64,000 bases of DNA, from contig QANZ01016236.1 of the NCBI GenBank assembly GCA_003254925.1, positions 62,001 through 126,000 on the forward strand. Reading direction: 5' to 3'. The translations under genes were made by a program, and so were the position numbers. Of this stretch, positions 1 to 11,947 are shown in pieces (the stretch's first letter is position 1; each line of letters begins with the position of its first letter). This stretch comes from Chamaecrista fasciculata. Lineage: Eukaryota; Streptophyta; Magnoliopsida; Fabales; Fabaceae. Under the pieces are notes generated by a model. That model was given only the letters and a program-made list of their open reading frames with translations. It was not told where the DNA came from and searched no databases.

Positions 1-2046
1 CTCATTATATTCCCCTTCTGATTTAAACTTTTCCAAACAAAAGGTTTAGTAATACAATTATCTCTTATCTCTTACATTTGGTTGGCTCTCTTATCTTCAA
101 TACCCTCAATGACATTTTATTAAATACTGTGTACTCAAATTGAATTGGTGCCGTGGTGTTTTGTTTTGTTTCTTTGGTTTTTCAGTTTTTCTCTTGGTGT
201 TTTGTTACTCTCTCTCCCCCACCCCCCGAAGGAAAAAAAAGAATAGATTGATTAGTTTAAGTGCGTGTTTTAAGAATGAGCCATTTCAGTTCCAAAGGTA
301 TATGATTAAACCGACTCGCACATATTATATGTTGTACAAGTTTATAAATTAAATCAATTTGTACACAGATGTGCAATAAAGACATTGTATATGAACTTTG
401 GTTCTAACGAAAAGGTGTCTATGGAAATACACAACGCAAAAGAGTTACATTACTTTCTCATAATTTTTACAGATCATATTAGATAAAATATTCTCACTAG
501 TCTTGTAAAATTATCCCAAATCCCTCCAAATGCAGAAAACGAGTTAGTTGAAGTATTCACCAATGAAAAATATATATATATATAAATTCATAAATTACCC
601 ATCCAAGTCAGAGTCATGTTTGGTAGAAACGTGCACTAAACAAATTCCATGAATCAAGTAATCGAGATATTATATCTTTCCTCAGAACCAAAGTTCTATA
701 TGGAGCTTCTCCATGTAAACCACCCTTTGTTGTTTTAGTGGCATTGCGTTTGAAGTCAATGATAGAAACTTGAGATTTCAGGCAACGATAAGCATTATTA
801 GCATACACTTAGAGTCAAGCACATCATAACTCTGAACAATGCTTAAAAGGTGGCCCGAGCTTTATTGACTTTTCCCATTCACCCTGCTTCATTTCTACTA
901 GGGAGCACAAAACATTAGAGATCATGTGGCAATAAAACATTTGTTGGAATATCAACCAATCAAAACCTTTTCCTGAGCCAAAACCATGGTATGTTGACTG
1001 TTACAAATTTACAATCCAAAAGAAGCAAACATATATGCTTTTTACTGCATGTTCTTTTCTTTCCCTTTCATTTTCCCTTCCCCATCTCTCACAGTCAAGT
1101 GGTAAGTGAAGCATAACAATGGTAAGCCGAGGGATAAAAACTCATTCAAAGCATCTTCCAAGCAACTGGTTAACCTTGGTTCTGAAGAATTACCATACCA
1201 TCAGATCAGAAATGAAAACGGCAACCCAGCAAAAAGATAACTCAAGCACTTCATATGTCAAGCATCAATTACTACATCCCTAAACTGAACTTCACTGGCT
1301 TCATTTGCATCTGCACCATGAATTTCACACAACAGAATAAATCAACCCAGAATCCAATTGACTTAACCGTTGAGCCAGTTCTCAGAATAAAGCAATTGAT
1401 ATCTGTCAGTTTTCTTCTTTTGAAAAAATCACATATATAACATCTGTAGTATTTAGTATCAGCCAAAAAAGCTGAAAGTTGCATAAAAATGAGGATGAAT
1501 AATGTTACATGAGACATTACTTAAAACTATCAGAGAATACTGAATCAGACATTCACAGGCACAAAGATCCATTTTTCTCTCAGTAATACTTGCAGATCCA
1601 TTTTTACACCTTTTATTTGTGTTTGTAGAAGCACATACTATTTAAGTTGATAAAATTTTGACACAGTTGATAGATACAATGTTCACAAGTTTGTCGAAGT
1701 TATCAACAAAAAACAGCACATGTTTCTAGGTAATGTAAAGCGGAGTTTATGAAGGTTTACAAAAAGAGAAATCTGCTTCCATAGTTGATTTTTTTTTTTT
1801 TTTAAAAAAAAGCATGATGCGTAACTAGTACTGAATATGGAACTATAATAAAATTTTATGGATAATGCCACATACTTTCAAGTATAGATACTATATTTGC
1901 TACAAAAAACGAGAAGTAGAGGCCCTATTAATAGATAAATTGCTTGCAACCATAATCACGCACGATTTACTTTCAAGCACTTGACTGTCTGCATCATACA
2001 TAGATAAACAAGGATGCTTGCACATACACTAATAATGAAAGCTTAC
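1..2046. other. Intergenic, no gene recognised
   Basis: AT-rich sequence downstream of the reticulon gene, which lies on the minus strand. Short open frames here are not conserved-looking and have no splice context that builds a longer protein. The part nearest 2046 is probably the 3' UTR of the reticulon gene. A short TA run (about 571-586) and a T/A homopolymer junction (about 1789-1810) are the only obvious repeats. Confidence 0.5.
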
Positions 2047-3322
2047 CTACTCCATCTTCTTTCCTTTGCTTTTAGGTATTGGAATCTTCCTTAAAAGATT
2101 GCTGTCGAACTTTCTATACTGTGTTTGAATAGTCCCATGCATAGTGTACAGCTTATCATTAATTAAATCCTGATACTTGTCATACAACAGAGGAACGGAC
2201 AGACTAAGAAGAACACCTATAAAGGAAATTATATGGACCATTATCAGCAAATTAATATAGAGAAAATCTCACATAAGATAATGCGTATGTGTAGAAAATA
2301 CAGAAGCAGATAACTTACCAATATAGATCATAGTCAGAAAGTTAAACAGACTTCCAATATAAGATACAACCCACAATCCAGCAGCAACCTGATTCCCCAA
2401 GTTCACATTAAAGAAATTTCAATACAAGAGTATTCCAAAAGATGAGCTTAACTTATGTAATTCATTTAACATAAAAATGAGAAAAAATAGATGAGCACCA
2501 AACCTGAGCAAAAAGCACCAAATTTCTCTCAATTGCTATGTCATGTGCAATGGACAAAGCATGATTGATCCAGACTTGCATTTTATCAGCAGCATTGAGA
2601 GCACACTGCTCCGAGATTTTGAGATCCGGAAGTGGAGGGAGAGGTCTGTATAACGCAGATCAATGTCAAATTAAGAAAGTATAATCACCAGTAAACCTTA
2701 TGCATTTTTTCTCAGACTTAACTATCAAGTATCTACCTAGTTATGATCCATGCAATTTTTTTTTTAGAAAACAAAACTGAAGTATAATTCACTGTTTTTC
2801 TGAAAGAAACTTGACTAAAAAGTTCAAATATCTCCGGACTAAGAGCATGAGGATTACAATTTACAAATCGCAAGGATGTAAAGTACCTTTGAAGAAGGGA
2901 AGCAGCTTTGGCCCAGAAAAAGAGAATGATAACGAGCAACAATAGAACATTGGCCACAAATGACAAGAGATTATATCCGGCTCGTTCAAACAGGATCCAC
3001 AGTGCCGTCGCGGCAACCAGTACCACCACACCTCCGCACCAGTTCTTCCAAAGCAACACATCAGCAACTATCATAATCAAAACAGCACAAAAACGAATCA
3101 ACTGAATGAAAAGCATAAATTGAAGAAAGAACAACGCGAAATCTGATTGAAAGAGAACGCATCGCGAAGGAAGTTTTACAATCAATTCTAAACTATCAAA
3201 AACACTGATGGATTCGCGAGAGACAGAGATCTTATCGGTGAATGAAGGCATAGGATGATACCTAAGCCGCCGCCGAGAGAGTGATGAACGGATATCCGGC
3301 GATGAGGTGGAGGTTCTGCCAT
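2047..3322 (-). CDS. RTNLB13: Reticulon-like protein B13 type (RTNLB), 5 exons
   Basis: Coding exons on the minus strand: 3322-3262, 3067-2887, 2645-2504, 2388-2319 and 2216-2047, giving 207 residues with GT-AG introns throughout. The start reads MAEPPPHRRISVHHSLGGGL and runs into VADVLLWKNW, the usual entry to the plant reticulon domain. Two long hydrophobic hairpins follow, separated by the hydrophilic loop starting RPLPPLPDLKISE. Reticulons wedge into the outer leaflet of the ER membrane and shape tubules; plant members also act at plasmodesmata. The length (about 200 residues), the LWILFERAGYNLLSF segment and the short tail match the Arabidopsis RTNLB13 type from memory. The protein ends KKME, which fits a KKXX ER-retrieval signal. 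The nearest upstream DNA (3323-3724) is the likely promoter and borders a foldback element. The family call is firm; the member number is an inference. Confidence 0.9.
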
Positions 3323-3724
3323 GGGAATTAGGGTTTCAGCTGAAGACAGAACCGTAGTTGGAGGAGGAGAAGTTTATGCAGCCTGTGAAATGAAATCGTG
3401 ACAGTTTTCTTTATTTTCTTCGTTTTTTTTTTTTTAATTTCAGGCGTGAAAACTGAGTGAGAAAAGAAGGTAGGAAGTTGCCGGAAGAAGATGAACTCGA
3501 TACGGTGTCGTTTTCCAAATTGCTCCAGGAAATAAAGATTCGACGAAGAGCGACCTGGCACATTAGCTAACACAAGATCAATCAGACGGCTCATATTCAT
3601 TTAATTACAGACAAATGCAGAGAATTTTTAATTACAGAGGATCTGCTCCCGCTCTGCAAAATAACTGAATTGAACGTGGGAATCTGATTTTTTTTTTTTT
3701 TAAAAATGAGCATTAAAAAAATTA

Positions 3725-4261
3725 GGTTAAAGGTCATTTTGGTCCTAAATGTATGTCCTAATGTTCATTTTCGTCCATTATGTTTCAAAATGTTCAAATT
3801 AGTCCTAAATGTTGGCAAAATGATTCATTTTGGTCCTAAATATTGGTAACATGCTTCATTTTGGTCCCAACTATTGAATTTGGTCATATTTCTCTCGTTT
3901 CTCATTTCAAGTTCAAAGGACTTGTTAATAAGAACTCGTACCTCTGAATTCGTCGCATTTGAATTTGAAATGAGAGAGATATAATCAATTTTACTTGTTT
4001 GACAATGAAACGAGAGGTCTAACTTTTTGGACCGATTTGACCTCGTTTGCTGATGGCACCAACTGGGTAGAGAAAGTACTCTTTGAGAACGATATGTAAC
4101 TCTAAACTCGTCATGTTTGAATTTGAAACAAGTCATATTCAATAGTTGGGACCAAAATGAAATATTTTGTAAACATTTAAGACCAATTTAAACATTTTGA
4201 AACATAATGGATCAAAATGAACATTAGGGTATACATTTATGACCAAAATGACCCTTTAACC
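3725..4261. mobile_element. Foldback MITE, Mutator-like
   Basis: The two ends are inverted copies: GGTTAAAGGTCATTTTGGTC on the left and its near reverse complement ending at 4261. The arms consist of spaced 'tttggtcctaaat' motifs. Flanking 9-mers AAAAAATTA and AAAGAATTA differ at one base and look like a decayed 9-bp target-site duplication. The core (about 3890-4140) is shared with the elements at 27738-28605 and 35741-36966. No transposase is present. Confidence 0.8.
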
Positions 4262-5093
4262 AAAGAATTAATTCCATTTATAATTCATTACCTGAGTCCA
4301 CCGAAAAAAAAAACTGAGTCTACTCACTTAGCTGTTATTTATTATCATGCGGTTTATTTAATAAGTAATTGCTTAACAATAATAATAAATTTCGGATATT
4401 AGATAACTAGATAAGTTCTATAGATATTTCCCACTCCATGATCCATGTATCTTTTGAGATTTTCATAGAAAAATCATTTTAGTTCGGAAAATACCAATTA
4501 ATAGGACATGTTGAACAAGAAATATTGTTATAAAGCCATTAGGATAATTGTGATTTGGGTGCAAAACATTGCTCCCAAAATAGAAATCTGAGGAAGGATC
4601 AAACCTCAATCCTAATCACCAAAAGGCCAAAGGGAGTGAGAAAAGTTTCATCCTGCATATTTTTAAACCTCTATTTGTTCTTTGTTTATGTTTAGATTGA
4701 GATGAAATGGGAAAAATGGAAATTCAATTTAAGATTTTGACATTTTCAAGTCAGATTCACAACTATTAATCCAACATGTTTTTTCTCGTTTTGGGTATTT
4801 TTCTCAATCTAAATATATTCCAAGGAAAAGAAAAGGATATACTTAAACCTAAATTGAAAACATGTCAAAAACAAATTCTCACTTTTCCCTCCTGAACCCA
4901 AACGTGCATGAATCAGTAGAAAGCAGTCACTATTCTGGAGATTCAGATGTAGAAAAAACTGTCAATCCCATTGAACCAGGAAACCTAAATGTAGTCTAAC
5001 GACTATGTTGTGTCCAAGTTAATAATAGACACATGTAAAAGGAAGCTCAAAACCAGATTTTAAATAAGTTATGGTACAGAAAAGGCTTGTTTG
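4262..5093. other. Intergenic, no gene seen
   Basis: AT-rich DNA between the foldback element and the 3' end of the PRKRIP1 gene. The right part probably includes that gene's 3' UTR. I see no recognisable protein, RNA gene or element end. Confidence 0.4.
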
Positions 5094-6759
5094 TTATGTT
5101 GCCTCCTCATCGTTATCAGAATCCCCATCATCTGAAGACTCCTCTTTATGTTGCTGCTCTTCTCCACCATGTAATTTTCTCTTCTTCTCCTTCTTTCTTT
5201 GCTTTTTCTTTTGACGTTTCAGCCGCTTCTTTGCCGTACGTTCCTCGGCAGCTTTTAATCTTTCCTCCCTCCTCATATTGAACTCCGCCACTTCTTTCCT
5301 TTTCTGATAGTCTACTTCCATCCTAGCGAGTCTATCTTGCTCTTTCCGTCTCATCTGCCGGTACTGTTGGAAGAGGAATTTGGTATAATAATAAGGAAAC
5401 AATTGAAACAGCTTTCCCACAATTTGATACATGACAAACTACTCTATATACATCTGTCCAGTAAGCATTGCATAAGCAAGCACCTCAAAGCAGTAGCCTA
5501 CTCAATCTTAAGTTTTGGAAAACAAATGCAAGTAAAAAGTTCCTTGCAGAATCAACTGAGCCAAATTATCATTCTTGGTTTCCCATTAAGTCTAGGCTCC
5601 AATTATTTATTGCTGTAAGGTGCTTGAAGCAGATTTCGAACCTGATTTATAACTATTACAAATAATCACCAATAGCTAAAGACCAGAGACCTAAGCTGAT
5701 CTAAGGGCAAAAATCAAAATCAGTAAATCTAATCCCAATTACCACCTTAAATTTGTCTTGTCTACACAAGTTGTTAGAGTTATTTTGTAACACAGATCAA
5801 ACATGATGACACCTTGACATCTGAGGACAAACTTATAATAGTACAAGAACCAAGAAAACAGAGAGCTTATCCATGAAGTCCTCATAGGCTCATATATCCC
5901 TTGATTAATTCCTAACAAGATTCAATGCCACATGAGAACCAAAGGCCTGGAAAAAGAAAAGAAAGATGAGCATGTGACTTCTAATAACCTAAATTAACCA
6001 CCTTCCAGATGCCGTTTGAGACAGAATCAAACGGAAGAGAAATGGTACTTCGAAGACAATAGAAAAATACAACGAACCAAAGGCTAATTTGTTTCTAGAT
6101 GGTAAATGCACATTAAATTTAACAATGTTAAATAGAAGTCCTCTCTTAAGAAGCTGAACATAAAATACATAGTAACATAGAAACCAAAGGAAGTGCCTCG
6201 GCTGTAAGAAAGATAACCCAACACTGAGTTTTATTATTAGTACTAAGTAACTGACTAACAAATAATACAAGCATGGATACTCCACTTAATTATTCAAAAT
6301 AAGAAGAAGTTGATGCATTAACCAATTACCCCAAAATTATATTCCTAGTCTATGGAATCAACAAGTCATCGATAATAAGCCTTGGCTTACATGGAGCACC
6401 CCATCTGAAACAAATAATTGATCAACGTTCTTCCCTATCAGTTTGCATCCATTATATATATGAAAGACCTACTTTCACTAATCAGCATAGGTATTTTAAG
6501 TTCATCCTATACCATAGTTCACATCTATTTAAGAATCTGAACTCCACACTTTTCTCATTTTGTTCTCAGACGCCACTTTTAGTAAAACTTATACTTTCTC
6601 CAGTTGAAATAAATCACATCATAAGAATTAAACTTTATATTTATCAAATGCAGTTCTATAGTTTAATCCCAAAAAGGAGAAGACTACTAGCCACACCATG
6701 TCCTTAAAAATCCTTAGTCATATGGCCAATTCCTTAAGAGCTCTTTAACTCCTCCACAC

Positions 6760-6851
<92 letters not shown>

Positions 6852-7589
6852 ATCTCCTTTTTTACTCTGTTTTTTGAAGAATTAACCACAAATACTGCTG
6901 ATAAGCACTTTAGTGACTTCCTGAAACTATCTAACATATTATTCTCCCTCAACGCATCCACCAGATCACGATTTAGCAACATCTCAGTCCTCATAAATTG
7001 GCCAAATGGCAGATACAGCTACAACATCACTTTTTGTAATGCTTGTATGATCTATAAAATACAATTTGTTGCAGTACATGATGCCCCTAACTGGTTCATT
7101 GACAGATTTAGTTAATAATGCACGCCATCATCCTAAAATTTAAGTACAAAATATACTAGCCTGAACAATAATAAACGACTGAAAGCACCTTCATGGTAAT
7201 TCTACCTCCCAAACAAATACAAAGCAATATGCATTTCGACTATCAAACCTAAACTTCCTTAAAACTAGCTAAAGTGCACTAGAAAAGTACTGAAATGCAT
7301 AACTGGAGAAACATCATCCATTGGTTCGAAAGAAACTTCTATTTACCTGGTGAAAGTCGCCGGAGCCGGAACCGGCGGAACTACCGGACGTGTTGCTGAC
7401 TCGCACGGGCACGTTATCGATGATTCGTCGAAGCTTAACCTCGAGGTCCTCTTCTTCCTCTTTGAAAACCGGAGGAGTATATTCCACAAGTGCATTCGAT
7501 GTTGATGCTCCAGGCGGCAACGGCGGTTTCGACTTGTCCGGTATTGCGAACACCTGAAGGTTACTGTCTTTGGGTTTGCCCGTCGACAT
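5094..7589 (-). CDS. PRKRIP1: PRKR-interacting protein 1 homologue (DUF1168), 2 exons
   Basis: Exon 1 is 7589-7347 (81 codons, MSTGKPKDSNLQVF... to ...GSGSGDFHQ) and exon 2 is 5363-5094 (YRQMRRKEQDRLARME... to the stop), giving 170 residues. The junction keeps the frame and uses GT-AG. The conserved DUF1168 block straddles the splice site: the VSNTSGSSAGSGSGDFHQ stretch followed by a long charged helix (YRQMRRKEQDRLARMEVDYQ). A Lys/Arg-rich basic segment and an acidic C-terminus (SSDDGDSDNDEEAT) come next. In animals the family binds double-stranded RNA and PKR, and human PRKRIP1 is a structural helix in the catalytic spliceosome; a nuclear splicing role is the likely one here. The single intron (5364-7346, about 2 kb) contains a 91-base C run on the plus strand, so the pre-mRNA would carry 91 consecutive G. 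Confidence 0.9.
6761..6851. repeat. Poly-C homopolymer, 91 bases
   Basis: An uninterrupted run of C, preceded by CACACA, inside the PRKRIP1 intron. In the transcribed strand of that gene it becomes poly-G. Open frames through it code only for poly-glycine or poly-proline and are not genes. Its true length is uncertain because such runs sequence badly. Confidence 0.95.
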
Positions 7590-7849
7590 ACTTGGATTCC
7601 TGAAACCCTAATTTTTCAGCTCAGAAGATAGAATTCAAAATTCGCAGTTCAGAGTTCGGATTGTGTGAAGAATGAGAGCATCAGGCTTAAAAGAGTTCAC
7701 GATTTCGTATCAATCTCTTCTTCTCTCCCTTTGAATTGTAAATACTAAATACTCTGACGAATCGGGCCGGGGGTTTCTTCTTGCTCGTTAGATCACACTT
7801 CTCTAAATCTAAATTACGATATCGGGATCATGTTAATAAGTTAAAATAT

Positions 7850-8269
7850 AGGTCAAAGTGTGAATTTGGTCTCATATATTATTCTAAGTTCTCAATTTGG
7901 TCCCATATCATTTTTTTGTTATACTTTTAGTCTCATATCTTTGAGTCAATTCCCAATTTAGTTCCATATATTTTTTTGTTGCAGATTTGGTCCTATTTCT
8001 TTGGATCAATTGTAAAATTAGTACTATATCTTTAGGTCAGGTGCAGAAATAGTCCTTTATCTTTACAAAAGGAACAACTACCACTTGATCCTTTTGTAAA
8101 GATACGGGACCAATTTTGCAACCTGAACAAACAATATAGGACCAAAAATGATATGGAACTAAATTAAGATCTTTTAGAAAGATATAAGACTAAAAGTTTA
8201 ACAAAAAAAGATAGAAGACCAAATTGAAAATTGCGAAACAAATATGAGACCAAATTTAAACTTTGACCT
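7850..8269. mobile_element. Foldback MITE
   Basis: Inverted ends begin AGGTCAAAGTGTGAATTTGG and close with the imperfect reverse complement CAAATTTAAACTTTGACCT. The arms repeat 'tttggtctcatat' type motifs, and the centre holds a palindrome around 8055-8110 (CCTTTATCTTTACAAAAGG). It lies between the divergent PRKRIP1 and HCF153-like genes, about 0.5 kb from the HCF153-like start. No convincing target-site duplication is visible. A related element sits in intron 1 of the acid phosphatase gene (53000-53330). Confidence 0.7.
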
Positions 8270-8790
8270 AAATTGTATTATTAATTGAAATAGTATTACC
8301 ATTTAGAAAGTGAAATTAAGAATAATTCTAAATTTTATTCATTACAGCAGCCAAATTTACTAGAGTGATTGAAAAAAAAAAAGATTCCAACTTTTTAGTC
8401 ATGAAAAATGTGTTAACCTTGAAAAAAAAAAGACCTTGAAATATTCTTAAATTGTTATATAGTTTTTTTTTACTGAAAATATATATAGTTATATTATCTA
8501 AATTTGTGACCAAAAAAATGTAATTGCTCGATTATGTTGTCAAATTATTTTAAAACAAAACTAAAAAATTTGACATTAAAATAAGTTAATTTTTGTAATT
8601 GAGACAAGATTTGTCAGAACATTAGGACACTTTATCATCTTGATAACTAAAATTTTATTAATTGAAATAATCTCACTTCTCACCGCATAGAAATTGAAAT
8701 TAAGAATAATTCTAAATTCTAAATTTTAGGTAAAGAAATGTACTTTTTAGGTGATATGGAAAAAGAAATATCAAAACTATCAGATAAACC

Positions 8791-10099
8791 ATGGCTTGTC
8801 TTCTCGTTTCCAATTCCCTCTCTCTTTCGCTTACCCAATCTCTTCCTTCCACATTCTCTGCACGCGCATCCTTCACGCCGTCGCCTTCGCCGGCGGTTCG
8901 CTTCGCCGGCAACTCCTTCCGCCGGAATTTGAGATTCTCGACGGTGGTGACTCGTGCGGGTCCCAGCACTAGCAGCTATCTCTTCGCTTTTGCACTACCA
9001 TTTTCTCTCCTCGTTATCACCATATTCTCGGCCTGGAGAATTGGAGAGAAGCTTGACAGAGAGTTTCTTGAGGAGGTACTTAGAAATAATTATTCGTGCT
9101 AGATGTTGTTTTTGGTTTTGTTTCCTTTTTTTTTTATAATTATTATTTCTTGCTGCTGGATTTTGCGAGATCGTTAGCATTTGAAGAAACCCTCAATTGC
9201 AAACCACAGTTACTCACAATTGAGAGAATTTGCTAAGTTGGTACTGATTTTGCTCAGTTGAAAATGAGATCAAACCACATATAAACAATTTTCTTGGATT
9301 TGTTTGGCTGAAAATGAACTATTGTTGTCTCATTAGAAGGAAAATTTTTCACTGGATTACTAGTGGGTTTCTAAAATCTTCGAATAATTATTGACTCCTA
9401 TGCAGGACCAAATTAACTCTTAAGAGCGAAAGTTTGTTGAATCATTCTTCTGCTAACTTGGATTTTGTTTTTGTTTTTGTTATTTTCTCTCAAATCTCAA
9501 TATCTATAAATGCTATTGTATTTGGTGATTTCTCACACTATGTGCCAGTGCTTAAGTCACTTTACCTTAATCAATTCATGGATCTGGTGGCAGAGTGTTT
9601 TGGTTTATCAAATTTCGTATGACAAGGATCTAGGCACTTGTTTTTTCTTTCTTCTATCATATCAAGATGTTCTATTGTAGCTTCTGTTGCAACAAAGTTC
9701 ATCTTCGAGTGATACAAGGATATATTAACTGTTGCTATCTATACAATTTGATGTAAACATTCCAAATGTAATATCAACCTTTTTTGTGATATGATTTGTA
9801 GTTCTATTTAGCATCTTTATAAGCTAACCTCAAAGTCACTTGTTCTTAGCCATGCATATTTCAAAATTCTAATGAATAGAATATGTGTATCAGTGTATGT
9901 AACATCATGTACTGAAATATTTTTGATCTGATTATTTTGACAAACATCTTATGAATACTAGATGGCAATGAATGAAGCTATCATGGCAGCAAATGAAGAC
10001 GACGATGAGGATGGGGATGAGGATGACACTGAAACTTTTGTACAACAAGAAGAACCTGCTGTTACACCAGCTCGCAACAGACCAAAAAGGGAAGCTTGA
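8791..10099 (+). CDS. HCF153: HCF153-like chloroplast thylakoid protein, 2 exons
   Basis: Exon 1 is 8791-9075 and exon 2 is 9962-10099, giving 140 residues. The N-terminus (MACLLVSNSLSLSLTQSLPS...) is rich in Ser and poor in acidic residues, as in a chloroplast transit peptide. A single membrane segment follows at about residues 63-84 (LFAFALPFSLLVITIFSAW). After it come the RIGEKLDREFLEE motif, an acidic stretch (EDDDEDGDEDD) and a basic end (RNRPKREA). This layout and the GPSTSS-membrane segment-FLEE pattern match my recollection of Arabidopsis HIGH CHLOROPHYLL FLUORESCENCE 153, a small thylakoid protein needed for cytochrome b6f complex accumulation. The ATG at 8791 is chosen because it begins the transit-like peptide. 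It is certainly a small chloroplast-type membrane protein; the HCF153 name rests on memory of the family. Confidence 0.8.
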
Positions 10100-11182
10100 A
10101 GTTGCATTTTTATCCCTCATAGATTTTTGACAGGGGATGCTCCTGGATATTAGGTAGGCCTTTAGAACTAAGATTGCAGAAGGAGAGGAGAAGGCAGTGT
10201 TGTTTTCTTGCAGAGTCAAAACTTTCTTTTGGGATAATGTAAAATAGGTCTTGTAGACATCATCTTCCTACTTAAAAGGATTCAGATGTGGAAGGTCTAT
10301 ACTTCATTGCTTATTGGAGTATCTTGTTTCTTCAGATATAGCAAAATACACTATCTGTTCAGTATAAACAAGGAAAAAAAAGAATGTAATTCATAATCTT
10401 TTGAGAGGAATTTGTTAAGTAGATATGCCAAGTTCTGTTTTCCTGGGGAATTTTTTGAGTGCTGGGTTGTTTGATCTATCTGTTATAGATACACACGTAA
10501 GTACATAAGATAAAAATACATTAGATGGATTTGCATTTTTTTTATTGGTTTTGGGTTCTGCTGATTGAAAATGTGGAGTGATTTCAAATTTGGTTCATGG
10601 TTATTCTTATCAAGTTAAGGTCATATGAAGTGTAATTTCAGGTTTGCTGTTTGGAAAAATAGATCAATGGAAGTCTAGCTTGGTGTTTAAAATTTAACTA
10701 GATGAGGATCACTATGGTTTAGTCTGGACTCTGGATCTTGCTGGTAGAGAACATTTCCCATGATCTTTGTTTGCTGAATTATTAGTTAATTGAGTTGATT
10801 TGGGATTTGAGTTGGTGTCGTTGATGATAAATTAAATATAAAGGATTGTTATACATAAATATATATATATATATATATCCTATTGGCCTACTATTATTAT
10901 ATTCAAACAATTTTATCTTCAAAATTTTGAAATTTGACTGAAATGTTATTACTGATTTGATTTATCCTTTGGGCCAAAAAAAAACATTTGATTTATCTTT
11001 AATTTTCTCCTCGTTTGTTGATCTGTGTTATAACTAGTACAGCGGCAGGGCTAGATCAGATTCTACCTTGGATGTTTTATCACAAAATTATGGGTTTGGG
11101 CTGTTTGATTCCTATGATCCTATCTATGAAAATAGTTCTTTAAAATTGACAAATTGTTCTTAAAAACAGCCAAAAACAGAAA
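10100..11182. other. 3' flank of the HCF153-like gene, no other gene
   Basis: The first few hundred bases are probably 3' UTR. The rest is AT-rich, with a TA microsatellite at about 10857-10878. No further coding region is visible. Confidence 0.5.
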
Positions 11183-11438
11183 GGGCAAAAATGTTATTGG
11201 TATCTCCAAAGTATATGGTCTTTTTCAGTTATACTTTCAATATTTTTAGTTAATTATACTCTTAATGTTTCAATTGATACAAAAAAGAAAAGAGTGGGGG
11301 TATAATTGACTAGAAAAAATTTTTGGGGTATAACTGAAACTAACTTCATACTTTTAGGGTACGATTGACGAAAAAAGAACTTTAGGAGTACAACTGAAAG
11401 TGATTGCATACTTTAGGAGTACCAATATTACTTTTGCT
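11183..11438. mobile_element. Foldback MITE, GGCAAAA family
   Basis: The left end reads GGGCAAAAATGTTATTGGTA and the right end is its near inverse (TACCAATATTACTTTTGCT). The arms repeat 'agttatact..aat' motifs. The same end type (GGCAAAAATACTTT...) occurs at 45601-45762 and 54617-54969, and more loosely at 11948-13250, 14425-14993 and 29592-29812. No clear target-site duplication here. Confidence 0.7.
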
Positions 11439-11545
11439 AAATGGGAAAAAAAAACTTGTTTGATAAATTAATTTTTAAAAACCTAAAAACAAAAACTCTG
11501 TTTTAAAAAATAGTTTTGAAAATTAAAAAACAAAAATAAACATTT

Positions 11546-11708
11546 TTGCGAGCTACACCCTAGGTGAGAGGACCCAGGTTCGATCCCTAGAGTCGACATT
11601 GTTGGGAGGGCACTACCGTTTCGTCTCTGTAGCCCGAATGGGATTAGTCTTCGCTTAGACCGTAAAACGGATAGGCGGGGGAAACCCATAACATACCCAA
11701 AAAAAAAA
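11546..11708 (+). mobile_element. tRNA-derived SINE
   Basis: A B-box-like GGTTCGATCCC at about 11578-11588 follows a possible A-box region near 11550. The body ends in an A run. The flanks are direct repeats of AAAAATAAACATTT (11532-11545 and 11709-11722), the target-site duplication expected of LINE-mobilised SINEs. It is not a tRNA gene: the clover-leaf cannot be completed. Confidence 0.8.
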
Positions 11709-11947
11709 AAAAATAAACATTTAACTATGAATCGTTTCTTTTTTTGGTGATAAATATGAATCGTTTTTGTTTAACATTCATATAGATATAATATTAATAA
11801 ATTAATCTAATAAATAATTATATTAAATAAATAAAAATAACAAACAATGATGTACAAAATCTTTTTATTTCAGATGCTATACCAAACAAATAATAATTTA
11901 CACTTTGGTCTCCAATAGACGTGAACAAATTCTTCAAAACTTTTTGT

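Noticed and set aside
140..352. Open frame near the left edge
   Set aside because: Short and low-complexity, with no recognisable domain or splice context.
6734..6994. Minus-strand open frame with a long glycine run
   Set aside because: It is only the translation of the poly-C tract inside the PRKRIP1 intron.
11560..11600. tRNA gene suggested by the GGTTCGATCCC box (likewise at about 17325, 45886 and, reversed, 20750 and 32925)
   Set aside because: No acceptor-stem closure or proper anticodon arm is visible; the boxes lie in SINEs with flanking duplications.
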